64,000 bases of DNA, taken from Onchocerca volvulus. Taxonomy: Eukaryota > Nematoda > Chromadorea > Rhabditida > Onchocercidae. Below the pieces are notes generated by a model. The model was not told where the DNA came from, did no database searches, and saw only the letters and a list, made by a program, of their open reading frames with translations. This document shows positions 1 through 12,310 of this stretch, piece by piece; position 1 is the stretch's first letter; each line of letters starts with the position of its first letter. Both the position numbers and the translations under genes were made by a program. The DNA is taken from positions 27,091,928-27,155,927 of the forward strand of contig HG738137.1 of the NCBI GenBank assembly GCA_000499405.2, given 5' to 3'.

Positions 1-1
1 A

Positions 2-20
2 TCATCATCATTACCATCAT

Positions 21-52
<32 letters not shown>

Positions 53-3000
53 CATCGAAAATGCCCTCTAAGTGGTTTGTTTGGCACTCCACCACCATCA
101 ATCAATTTTTTCTCGCCTTCTTCTGCTGATACTAACATATTTCTTATTGCAAATAATGCTGTTATTAATGATACTAATACTGTAGCAGTAGCGGCATGCG
201 ATCAATTCTCTGCAGAGATTTTTAGTTCCAATCAATCGCAACAACAGCGACAACAACAGCGACAACAGCAACGATTATCACAAATTATTTCAGAATCTAA
301 AACAATGAATAATCAATTGGCACCATTTATGCCGAATAATATGAGTAAGTCTCTTCTTTTTTCCATTTTCATTGTTATATTTTAGTAATTTAGAAAGTTC
401 AAATTTTACACATTTTCACATATCAACTATTACTTTTAATTCATTCATCCATTAATTAATATTAATCATTTTTTTTACAAAAAAAAAAAAAAACAATGAT
501 AGAAATTGAATTAAACTGAGATATTTGTAATGATTGTTCATTTCGGCGAGATCTAATATGCATTCTAGGGTCCAGGAAATTCTAGGCATCACTAGTCAAT
601 TTTTTTCGATTCAGATAGCTAAAATTTTGTGATGTGTCGTATTTGGAGATTAGTTATGAATGAATGGACAATTGGACTGCTGAATTATGGCCATTTATTT
701 TAGGGTTCCAAAAAATTTTAAATATCATCATTCAGTTCTATTAAGTGTCTTAGGTAGAGACTAATTGATAAGTGAATGGATAATTGGGACTACTAATTTA
801 AGTCCTCGGAAAATTCTAGGTCTTACTAGTCAGTTTTTTTTTTGGGATCTTTATAGCTAAAAATTCTAGTTTGTGTTGTGGAGAAGAATTGACAAATGAA
901 TCGATAATTTTGAGTGATGAATTGTGGACATTCTTCATGCACATATATATTTGTTTGTTTAGCATGAATCATTTATATATTAAACAAAATTTTTGTTTGT
1001 AGGATTAAAATGTTGAGGTTGTATTGCATTATTTTATTTTATTTTTCAGAGACGGTCGATTCAGACGTTCTTGATTGTAGCCCATTTCAAGTAGGATTCA
1101 TGGAAGATTCCGACCATCATACAGTTTCACCTCCTTTTGAAATCTCACAATATCCGATTGAAGTAAAAGAAAGCAAAGAGGCATTTCATCGACAGCTCAC
1201 AAATAGGTATTTCTAATTCTAATTTTTAAAATTCCTACTTGTTGGTTAATAGCTCGTCTTTTCTTTGTCTTCATTAATAATATTCATTGTTTCTCTAGAA
1301 ATATATGTCACTTTCCTTTCCTTTCTTTTTTTTTTTTTTTTTTAATTGCTACTATTTCAAAGTAAAAGCAATTCATCAAAGTGATCGAAAAATTTTGCTT
1401 TGTTCAACTTCTTATCTCTTATTTATTCTTTATTATTATTTAAAATTCTAGACATTTGAACACTTCTTAAACAAAAATGAAATGGAAGTAAAATGTTTTC
1501 TTTTATTCTAGAAATTATTAGATTTGGTTATTCTAGACAAATGATTTGAATTTTAAAGGATTAGTCTTGAAATTAAATTCCAGTCTTTATAGTCAGCTTA
1601 GAACTGCATTTTTTCTGTTTTTGGCTCTGCATCGAAGAAGAGAAAGGATAGTACCGAATATTACTAAGGGATGCGAGGCATCTTTTTCGGTTTTATATAA
1701 TATGATTCATATAATATTAATTTCGCAGTTTCCCCTCCCCTCCCCCCCCCAAAAAAAAAAAAAAAAACCTGTGAAAATATGTAATCCCAGCAAAATATTT
1801 GCTTGAACTGTTGCGAATAAAGCAGATGATTTTAGGTAAAGTTTGGAACAGCAATATGTTGCTGAATGACCCCAATATGTTGATCAGATGATATTTTTGA
1901 CATCATAAAATTGCATAAACATTCAAAATTTACTTAATTTAAGAAGCTATCTACTCAACTTCAGCAGTTGATTGGATAAATTAGCTCCTTAGGGGCACTG
2001 CATTTCATTGGATTGATAAAAAAAAAAAAAAAAAAAAAAGTTGAAAGATGAGTTCTCGTGCACTTATTTTTTAGTTTTATTAACCGTTTGCTTTCTTTTT
2101 TTTCCTCTTATTTCCATTTATTTCATATTGGCTGCAGATGATTACTGTTTTATCTTTTATTTCAATAATATTAATGATTTTTTTAACCCCTCCGTTAATT
2201 AAATTTACAGGTGTAGACATTCTGGAAAACTTCGTCGACATTCTTTGCAGTGAGTCATAATTTGCTTGTTATTTTTGTTCGGTTAATATTGTCAGTAGTA
2301 ATGCAAAGAGTGCATGCATTAAATTTTATCTCTTTTTGTGCTATTTCCTTTGTGCTAGAAGTTTATAAAGCAAAATTCAATATTCTCTTTCAATATAATC
2401 CATTTTACAATGGTTGTTAAAATACATTTTCAAATATACCGTCAGAATTTTATCTTCTTAAATAGTTTATGATCTCAATCGTCGTTTAAATCTTTAATTA
2501 AAAGTATTAATTATTAATCTGATTTTTATTTTATCGCATGATTTTATTATTTTGATATGTTTGTTATATCTAAAAATTATATCCATTTTGTTCAAATTCA
2601 ATTAAACTTTATCTTAAATTCTGCATGCATTTTATTAAAAAAAAAAAAAAAAATTTGCAATCTTTAAAACTGTCTTTGTAAAGAAAAAAATACATTAAAA
2701 TATTGAAAAAAAAATGAAGTAAATATATAGATGGAGCATTTTATAGCAATTGAAAATATAATGCTTACATAAATTCTGTTTATTATGTCACCATTCAGCT
2801 AATTCAATCTTAGTTTCTTTGTTTGTTTATACTAGCAATCACCTGTATCTGCTGTTATTTTCCATTTTTTGCTTTCATTTTATACCAAAATTTATTGATA
2901 CATGTTATTATTAGTATTAAACGCATCGCTTATATAGAATATCATATTTTGAACCAATGTTTTAGAATTCTGTCACTGAAATCTGAATCCAGTATTCGAA

Positions 3001-3843
3001 GGAATTACGTATATTTTTTAAAAGTTAAGTTAAAAGAATAAGATAATGTAATATGAGGGTGAAAAGTACGTGAAAATTCATTCTTATCATCATTGTCTTG
3101 CATCATGTGGTGAATAGCCAGCAAAGATTCTTGGTCCACTGTAGATAACATTATTTCTCATCTGTGTTTCTTAATTATCATTATCACTTTGTTTGCTGAT
3201 ATTGTCTTTGTATTTTTCATTTCTTCATGATATCTAATATTCATTTTTAAGCCAAACAACTAAATAATAGTATCAGTATTTTTTGATTTATTTTTTTCCA
3301 AGAAATCAAAAAGTCATAATTTAAATTTTTTAAAATCTTCCTTTACACCAATGTTAGAATTGCTCCAAACATATGTAGTGTTTGTGTCAAACATACTGAG
3401 CAGATGAAAATGCTGAATGGAAACTTGCGCAATTCATCTATTAGTTATTTCGACGAGAGTGAAGTGTATTTTTAAATATGAAAGTAAAATCGATGAAAAT
3501 TAAATTTTACATAGAAAATAGAGCTTTATTTGTATAGATATAATTTTAACAAACTAATCAAAATAATAGCATAATTCATTTCTTATCTGCAGAGTTCGGA
3601 TGGAATCAGTGCAACATGATGGTGATTCTTCACTTCTACAGATTAATTCAGCGCTTGGTGTGGATGAGGATATGGAATTTCGTGCTCGATCACCGCAACA
3701 TGTAGAAATGTATACATTTCGAGATGCGATCGATGTTAACTATCAACGAATGGCAGTAACCGGAGAGGAACTTTCTGGGGTCTGTAAAGTTCATTGCTTA
3801 AATGTTTGCATATTAGTTGAGAAGAATTTCAAAGGAATGAAAA

Positions 3844-3890
<47 letters not shown>

Positions 3891-5970
3891 AAAATTTTTG
3901 ATAGTGCAAGATAAATACATTTATTTGCAGTGCTAATTTTCTTCATTCCATTTTAAATCTCTTCTTTCTTTTTCAGTTTTTTTAAAAAAAATCCTTTTTA
4001 TCGATTCATTCAAATCCTTTCTTCAATTGTGTGATTGTATTATGTTAATGATGATTCTTCTTTTGAATATCTTACCTCTTCTAAGGGCTAAATGATAGGA
4101 ATATTCCTTCTGTTTAGCATATTAAGTTGGAGAATTAAAGTAATATTAGGCTTCTATAACATCGGGTTGTTGTTAAACGGCATTTTATTTCAGTATTTTT
4201 CAAATTAAATGCCTAGAGTGTTAGGAATGAGCTTAAATTTATGGCACAATGCTGGAGATGTTTTTATTTGATTTCTGAATGCATTTCAAAGCATCTCAGT
4301 TTTATTTTATTCCATTTTCAGGTCCCACTAGAAGATTTGAAAGAATCAGCTCGAGAATTGTGTGAAGCACTGATGCTACGCAAAGAATATATGGAACGCA
4401 TTGGGAATCAATTTCCATTAACAACCAAAAACTTTCTCTCCGGTCATTATCCAAAAAATTTACCAACATGTCGACGGAAAAACATCGAAATAAGTTTGTT
4501 TTGTTTTATAGAAATATTTTATTTGTGTTTTTTCAGATCTGAGATGCATATAAACAAACATACCTTTCCGCTGTGTTAGTAACATATCGTTTAAATTTAT
4601 GAGATTATCATAAGTTAAGAAATTGTTGTCTGAATTTTTTCTAGTTCCAGTTCGTTTAACTTTATTCTGATAATCGAATATCATAAAAAAACTTCTGCAA
4701 TTCTTGCAAGTTAGCTGCTTATGAATAATCATTTAATGGAGAAATTATATATTTTTAGTTACATAATTATATATTTTTAATTACTTTATGTCATTTTATA
4801 CTTCATTATATCATAGTGGCATTTATGGATGTAAAAAAATGATAGAGCCATCTCCTTCAGTTCCTTTATAAATACTTCATATCTTTCAATTACTTAATTA
4901 CTTTTTTTCTTTTTTATTTTTTTTATTTATTTTTTTTTTTTTTGAAAAAAATAATTGTTCTGTATTATTTCCAATGCACCAGGGTATGCTGTCATAATCA
5001 TTTGCCAAATTCAGATGTAATTTAATGTAGATTTTTTTTCATTTCGTCTAAAATTTCAATTTTCTTTTTCTTCCTCCTCCTCTCTTCCTTTATTTCGATA
5101 TTAGTTCTGATTTCTTCTTTTTCTATTCTTCAGTTAATAGCATAATCATTTATTATAATTAGTATCTTGTTTTTATTTTTTATAATTAATACTATTAAAT
5201 TTTAGAAGATTCTAAAATTTTATTGAATTTTTCATAATATAAAAGAAAAACAATAATTTTTCATCTTCTCGCGGTATGAAATCAATTCCTGTATGTTTCT
5301 TTTTTTTCAAAAATTTTACAAGTTTTAAGAATCTTCACATCACGTCTCAAAGGATGCAATATCAGCAACACGGGACAAGAAGTCACATCCGGAAAATAAT
5401 CGACGTAATTTAGGTTGGATAACAGAAAAATAGATTTTAGCTAATAGTTATTTATAGGAAGTAACAGCATGAATGAGTTTTTTGTAATTTTTCTACTAAC
5501 ATATGAATTGCTACTTTGCGAAACGTGGAAAATGAAATATCAGAAAGTCCTTTTTTTTTATTCTCTTTTAATTTTAAATCAAATTTTCTGATTTTTCCCA
5601 ACAGACTGATATCTTTAGATATAATTTCATCATTATTTTATAGAAAACAAAATGTTTGATATAACTTGAGGATAGAAATGAAGCTTGCTATGTATTTAAA
5701 TGTTAAAAAAAAGGAATTTATGAACAGAAATGCAGAATGGATGCGAAGAAAGTTTGTATTTTCATTTAAAAAAAAAAAAATTTGCATTCGTTTAAATGAA
5801 CATTTTAGCGGATAGTTTTCTGGTAGAAATGTTTAGAAAAATGTTTTTAAACTAACTCTGTATTTTGTTTCCAGTAAACTTATCTTTTTTTGTATTTTCA
5901 GTAATTCTTTTGATGATTTGTATTTCAATAATTCTTTTGATGATTGCCTTTCCAATTTTTTTTCGATTCA

Positions 5971-6008
<38 letters not shown>

Positions 6009-9000
6009 GTGAATTTGAAAGTACAAGTTTTTTGGCTTATTCAGTTTTTTGATATTTTAAAATATTTTTTTTAATTTATACTAGCAGAATTGTTTAATCA
6101 TTTAATGCAGTGCATTTTCCAAAGATAATATATTGCTAGCTATGCTCAACTTATATTTAGTCTTAAAAAAAAAATTTATTTAGCGATATTAGCCAGTGAT
6201 GGTGAATCTTGATCCAAGCATTTGTGGTTGCATTATCTGAATTCGATTTCGATCTTCATATTGATCAGTCATGAATGATCAAGCATTATAAAAGGACTAA
6301 TGATAAATTAGAAATTAAAAAAAAGTTAGAAAGTGTTTAAAAATATAGTGATACATAGAAATGTGTTGATTTGATTGAATACTTATTGATCAGTGCTGTT
6401 TCATTTCATTTTTGATTAACAGTTTGTAAAATTTCATTTTTTTTTTCTCAGTTTTTTCGAAATTACAGTTCCTTATATTATTATTAAAGTGATAGATAGT
6501 TTTCTTGAATTGTTCAGATGTCCAAATGAAATATTCTTTTCATATGTTAATTTAATTGAAATACTTATTAGCAAGTAATCATAAGCTTGTAATAGGTTAT
6601 TCATAATAAACAGATTCTTAATTAAACATATTCCAGTTGTTTTATTTTATGAAATTATGTTTTGGAATATTATGCAAAATATTTTTTAACGTCTATTAGT
6701 CATTTGGACATCAAAAAGTTAGATGAAATTCTATTTCCTGCTTGCATGCCTTTGATTTTGATTATTTCAAACTAATGTAATTTGGAATTAAATACTGATT
6801 TACTTATTGAATATTATTTTTCAGCTACACAGACATCATACAATCCACCTTTACCACCAGAAGATCATTGGGGTTTGAATACACCATTGCCAAAATATGA
6901 AAAAAAATATGTACTGAAACGAAAGCATGGTATGGTAAGTTGCTTTTTTTTCCACTAATAATGATTTCGTTCATTGAAATGAAATAATGGATATACTAAA
7001 TTGAATAATTGAAGTGCTCAAGTACTGTAAACAAATTTTGGAAACCAGTATTCGATATGGTAATTTTCTATTAATAAAAAAACACTTATACTGAATTCTC
7101 ATGTAATATAAGCATAATATTTATGAATTTAGACCTCAATTTTTTTTTTTTTCAATGAGAATTAAAGGTGAAAAAAAAACAGAAAAACAAGCCTGATATC
7201 TGAATTATTAGAGTGCTATTGATATAAATACTGTTATAAAGAATGATATGAATAGTAATTACTTTTATTGATAAAAGTACTTTTTAATGATATAAATGTT
7301 ATAAATATATTTTGATTGCTTAAATAGTCTCTGCAGTTTTTAATATTTCAGTGATTTTGAAATTTAATTAGTTTGCAATATTTTTTTCCATTTTACCTTT
7401 CAACCTTGAGCGGTGATATTTGGATAGTAAAGAATAAATCTCCTTTATTGTGTCTTTTGAGCAAGAAGTAATCCTTTTGTTTAGATTTAATTAATGAGTT
7501 CATTCTAAAAAGTCTTAATTAATTTCAGTATTAAATGATTAAGGTTTTATTTTCATTCTTTTAAATATAAAGCGATCTGCTTGATTAATTACATCATATA
7601 TGAAAGACTGAATAAAAAGAAAAAGAAGTTGCAGATGGAAATTCTAGATGAAGATGGCAAAATACCAGATCATTTTCAATATGCCTACATTTCAAAAGAG
7701 AAATTTTTGCGAGATTTGGAGAGACTTTCAGTAATGATTGCAAATGGACCTTTGTAAGTAGAATTCAATCTTTTTTTTTTTTCATCCAAAAAAAAATTTC
7801 TCCTTTTACAGAAAATCCTCATCAGATCAATCTGTAGTGATATTGGGAATTTCGTTATCATATAGAACTTAATAAATCGAGAAATGTAATACCAATTAAT
7901 TTTTCTTTCATGAATTGATCCGTTTAAAAGTTTTAATAAATAATATTCTATAACTAGAGTACATTCAAAATCGCTCCAATTGAAAGTTTGAAAATTGCGT
8001 AAATTGAAATAATTTTATGGCAGACATTTCTTGCTGTAATCAGATGGCTATTCAATTAGTTTTCTATAATTGTGAATGATAAATAATTGATAATCATGAT
8101 AATGCTATAAAAAGTAATCATTTTTAGAAAAAGTTTTTGTTATCGACGACTTTGCTTTTTACAAAACAAATTCCAATTGCACACATTGATGAATGAGCTT
8201 CGAGAGCAGCATGAACAAAAATCCGTTCCACATCGTGATTTTTATAATATCAGAAAGGTAGATTTATGAGCTATATTATCACAAACATATGGATTAGTAG
8301 TATTTAATTTTATTAATTAATGTAATAAATTTAATTAACTCAGGTTGATACTCACATACATGCTGCCAGTTCAATGAATCAAAAACATCTGCTACGCTTT
8401 ATTAAAAAAAAGATGAAGACAGAAAAGGATACTGTGGTTCTGGAAAAGGTTCATTTATTTTATTTTTGTTTTCAGTTTTCATGATCTATTAATGATATAT
8501 ACTTTTCTAGTACTTTAATATATCCTCTCTTGAGATGATATCTTGGATAGGAAATTTTAAGCTGAGATTGACTTCAGGATCGCTAAGTTTGAATTTAGAT
8601 TAGAACTCAAGATTTAAAAGCTTCACTATTTTATTTATATCCTGAGCATTAATTTCTTTTTTTTTTTTTTTTCAGAATGGCACGAAAATCACTTTGGAAC
8701 AAGTTTTTGAAGGTATGTTTTTCTTTCGGAATTTTTTGGATCTTATTCTAATTCGACTTTATCTTCTACTTTTTTTGCTTATCATAAAATTTGTTTATTT
8801 GTTTTATCTTTTTGTTTAATAAATTAATATAAATCTTTCCTACATCAATATATAAAATCAAAAAAAAAAAAAAAGTTTTCAGTGTTAATCTTTTCCTTTT
8901 CCAAGGTCTTCTTTTTCACAATTAATTCCTCTTTTCGCTATCTACCTTTTTTTTTTTTTTTTTTTTTTCAGAAATATTTCATGTCTCATTTGCTTGTTTT

Positions 9001-12000
9001 ATCTCAATAAATGTTGAAGTTAATATGATAGTAATTAAAATATTTTAACGGAATTGACATGAATTCAAACATATTCATGCTTAATCTTTTCCCAGGTCTC
9101 GGTATCAGTGCTTATGACCTGTCCGTTGATATGTTGGATGTTCATGCCGATCGAAATACTTTCCATCGTTTTGATAAATTTAATACCAAGTATAATCCTG
9201 TTGGTGAAAGTACGCTGCGTGAAATTTTCATCAAAACCGATAACTACGTTGGAGGAAAATATTTTGCTGATGTATTAAAAGTACGACTTTTTTTTTTTTC
9301 CGATAACTACGTTGGAGGAAAATATTTTGCTGATGTATTAAAAGTACGACTTTTTTTTTTTTCTAAGCGTTGTTAAAACAATTACTCATTTAAAATGGAT
9401 TCAATGTGGTGTTTTTTGTCATCATTCTAGATTTTTTTCATTGAAATTAAATAATTCTCACAAATTTCTTCTTTAACTTTTTGTAATGTGTGAAACTTGC
9501 TTTGAGTTTAAAGTTCGATTAAATTTTTTGCATAATTTCTGAAATTTAGTTTTAGTTTCTAATCTATGAAGACATGAGCTAAACTTCATCATTTCAGGAA
9601 GTTTTATCCGATTTGGAAGATAGTAAGTACCAACATGCCGAACCGCGTTTGTCGATCTATGGGCATAATAAAGAAGAATGGGATAAGTTGGCCAAATGGG
9701 CTATTGTAAATGATGTTTATTCAGTGAATGCACGATGGTTGATTCAGATACCTCGTCTATAGTTCGTTTTCATTTAGTTAGTTTTTAGAAAAAACCAAGT
9801 GAAAAGAATATTTCATGAATTTTAAGAAGCATAACTTTACAAATTTAGCTATTTTCTTTATGGTGAATTACAAAAATATATATTCAGAAAATAAGTGATA
9901 AAAGGTAATTGATCTTTTTTGTGTCTTCTAATTTTGCAAATTTTCGATTGAATTTTTAATGTTTAATCATGATTTAGCGATGTTTATCGTTCGAAGAAAA
10001 TGGTGAAAAATTTCGATGAAATGCTCGATAATGTTTTTACACCACTTTTTGAAGTGACAAATGATCCCGAATCTCATCCAGATCTTTTCCGATTTCTACA
10101 GCAAGTTTCTGGTATTGATTCCGTCGATGATGAGAGCAAAGTGGAGCATGTTAAAGTGAGTAGTAATTAGAAAAAGTAGCTCATTTTTTCGATAATCATA
10201 TATAGACTTATGATATCAACTATTTTGTGCTAATTTATTTCGACTTAGAATTATATCTTTAATATTAAGCCATATTTCTTCCAACAAAAATATGCCGCAT
10301 GCGATAAATATTGAACTCCGAATTTCAAAACTTACCTCAAAGAGTTGATAAAAATGTATAATTGATAGTTGGTACTTTCATTCTGTAGAATTAATTCTGG
10401 CACTTATCCGTTTTTTTAATTTTCTGTAATTAGCTATAGCAGTAATTGTATTTCTTTATTTAAAAAACTTCTTTTATAATTAATCACATCTTTTTTAATG
10501 AAATTAATTTAAAAATAATGATGAAGTAGAAACGACATACATAATAGGTATGAAAATTAGTAGTTTGAAATTTAAATTAATATATTTCAAAATAAAGTTA
10601 ATTGAAGTAGAAGAAGACTGAAGCAGTTTTCTGTACTTGCAGTTTGATCGTTCAACACCGGAACCAGAGGAGTATTGGGATGCCGAAAATCCATCATATG
10701 AGTATTATTTATTTTATATGTTTGCGAATTTGGTAGCACTCAATGCACTGAGACGGTGAGCACATTTTTATTGTTGAATTAAACTATTTAGTTATTTGAT
10801 TTTTATTAAAAGTTAACTGAAACAATAGTATGCGCTAAGATTTTTACCAAAAATTTTCGGACTATTACTATTATTTTTTTATTGTGATAGTTTTTAAAAA
10901 TTCAAACTACCATTTCAAAAATTTTAACTGCTATTTGGAGACATTTCTCTTTTTTTTTCCTCTTTCTTACCTTTCTTCTTCTCTTTCTTTTTGCAGTATT
11001 GATTTTTAGTTATCAGTGCTATGACAGAACTTTTCTATAACTTTTCTGGCTCAAGTTAATAAGATAATCTAAGTTTCAGCGAAGAAACATTTCAGGGAAC
11101 GTGGTCTGAATACCTTTTCATTACGGCCGCATTGTGGTGAAGCTGGACTTGTAAGCCATCTCGTCACGGGTTATCTGACATCTGAGAGCATTGCACATGG
11201 CCTAGTGCTTCGCAAAGTTCGCTATTAATTTATTAATCTTTAAATTTTGGAATTTGAAATTGATTTTTATCCATAACTCATTTTTTAAATATTTTCAGGT
11301 TCCTGTTTTGCAGTACTTATTTTATTTATCTCAAATTGGGATAGCAATGTCACCACTTAGTAATAATTCCTTGTTCATTAGTTATCATCGAAATCCGCTA
11401 CCAGAATTTCATATGAAAGGATTGAATGTATCGCTGTCAACCGATGATCCCTTACAGTTTCATTTTACCAAGGCAAATATGTTTTAAATTTCATACTTAT
11501 TTTATAGCTTTTTTTCTTTTATTTCTGATTCGGTCTTGAAATAACTGAAATTTTCGACAATTTAAATGGTATAGTGCTAAATTATAACTACTCTACGAAA
11601 TAGCTCCAAATGATATTGGGAAATAATTTTTGCTATTGGTTTAGGAAGCGCTGATGGAAGAATATAGCATTGCCGCACAAGTTTGGAAGCTCAGCAGCTG
11701 TGATATGTGCGAATTAGCTCGAAATAGTGTTCTACAAAGCGGTTTTGAAGATAAGGTAAGATCTTAAATATTTCCAAATTTGTACTTGTTATTTCATGAT
11801 TTTTCTAAATATGTTGATTTATAATTTAAGATCAATTTTTGATCAATTTTTTAAAATAAATTTCAGGTGAAGGTACATTGGTTAGGACCAAATTACAATG
11901 AAGAAGGAGTACTAGGAAATGACGTTTCACGTACCAATGTTCCTGATATTCGTGTATCATTTCGTCATGAAACATTGGTAGATGAATTGTGCAGTTTGTT

Positions 12001-12058
12001 TCGAACACTTAATATTCACCGTAAAGATGATGACGATGATGATGGACTCATAATTTAA
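2..12058 (+). CDS. ampd-1: AMP deaminase (5' end outside window)
   Basis: Converts AMP to IMP and ammonia in the cytosol, in the purine nucleotide cycle. Exons: 2-344 (partial), 1050-1206, 2211-2249, 3593-3779, 4322-4493, 6825-6934, 7635-7753, 8128-8257, 8344-8448, 8676-8712, 9096-9280, 9598-9761, 9978-10155, 10643-10755, 11096-11216, 11299-11472, 11645-11755, 11867-12058. All phases join, giving 878 residues plus stop in the visible part. The N-terminal ~165 residues are low-complexity (Ala/Thr, Ser, Gln). The catalytic half follows animal AMPD closely: VDTHIHA (metal-binding HxH, about residues 420-426), [21 protein letters not shown], and the deaminase signature [12 protein letters not shown] (about 764-775). 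It ends in an Asp-rich tail. An in-frame ATG at 305 could start a shorter isoform. Oddities: a 63-bp duplication over the exon 11 donor and a GC donor after 11472. Family call is certain; the gene symbol follows the C. elegans orthologue name; exon 1 is less certain. Confidence 0.95.
26..53 (+). repeat. CAACAG microsatellite in AMPD exon 1
   Basis: A run of alternating CAA/CAG units. In the frame that splices to exon 2 it encodes Ala-Thr repeats. In the +1 frame it would encode His/Gln but hits a stop at about position 71. A second CAA/CAG/CGA cluster at 239-273 encodes a Gln/Arg stretch in the gene frame. Confidence 0.8.
565..935 (+). repeat. degenerate ~130-bp tandem repeat in AMPD intron 1
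   Basis: Three diverged copies in a row. The order of landmarks recurs: an 'attctaggcatcactagtca'-like block, a T-run, 'atagctaaaattttg', then 'gaatggacaattgg'. Copies begin near 570, 705 and 800; the middle one is shortest and most diverged. Confidence 0.65.
5885..5945 (+). repeat. two-copy ~27-bp tandem repeat in AMPD intron 5
   Basis: The phrase 'aattcttttgatgatt' preceded by 'tgtattttca/tgtatttca' occurs twice back to back. No coding role is seen. Confidence 0.7.
9237..9363 (+). repeat. perfect 63-bp tandem duplication spanning AMPD exon 11 donor
   Basis: The unit starts at the [14 protein letters not shown] codons, continues through the GTACGA donor and a 12-T tract, and is repeated exactly with period 63 (shared base at 9300). 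Because 63 is a multiple of three and both units are open, either donor would keep the frame. Using the first (exon end 9280) gives the conserved family sequence, VLK then EVLSDLE. Using the second would insert 21 residues. Confidence 0.95.
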
Positions 12059-12191
12059 ATTTTTTTTTTTATTTTTTTATTTGCTTTCAAGTTATACTTT
12101 CAAGATACATATAAAATGTTAACTTTGAATTGCGGATTCTAAATGATTTATTAGGTGTGAATTATTTTGATGATATCAGAATATTTTGAGA

Positions 12192-12310
12192 AATAAAGAA
12201 ATAAGTATGATAATTAATACGGAATACAAGAATTATCCATGGGTAGTGCATTTTAAGAAATAGTATTTGTACATTTTATGGAAGGAAATGATTGGAAACG
12301 AAGAAATAAA
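12192..12310 (+). terminator. AMPD poly(A) signals
   Basis: AATAAA occurs at 12192-12197 and again at 12305-12310, about 135 and 250 nt past the stop codon. Either could direct 3' end formation. Confidence 0.6.

Noticed and set aside
9281..9343. Extension of AMPD exon 11 to the second donor as the main product
   Set aside because: It inserts 21 residues into a segment that is collinear with human AMPD when the first donor is used.
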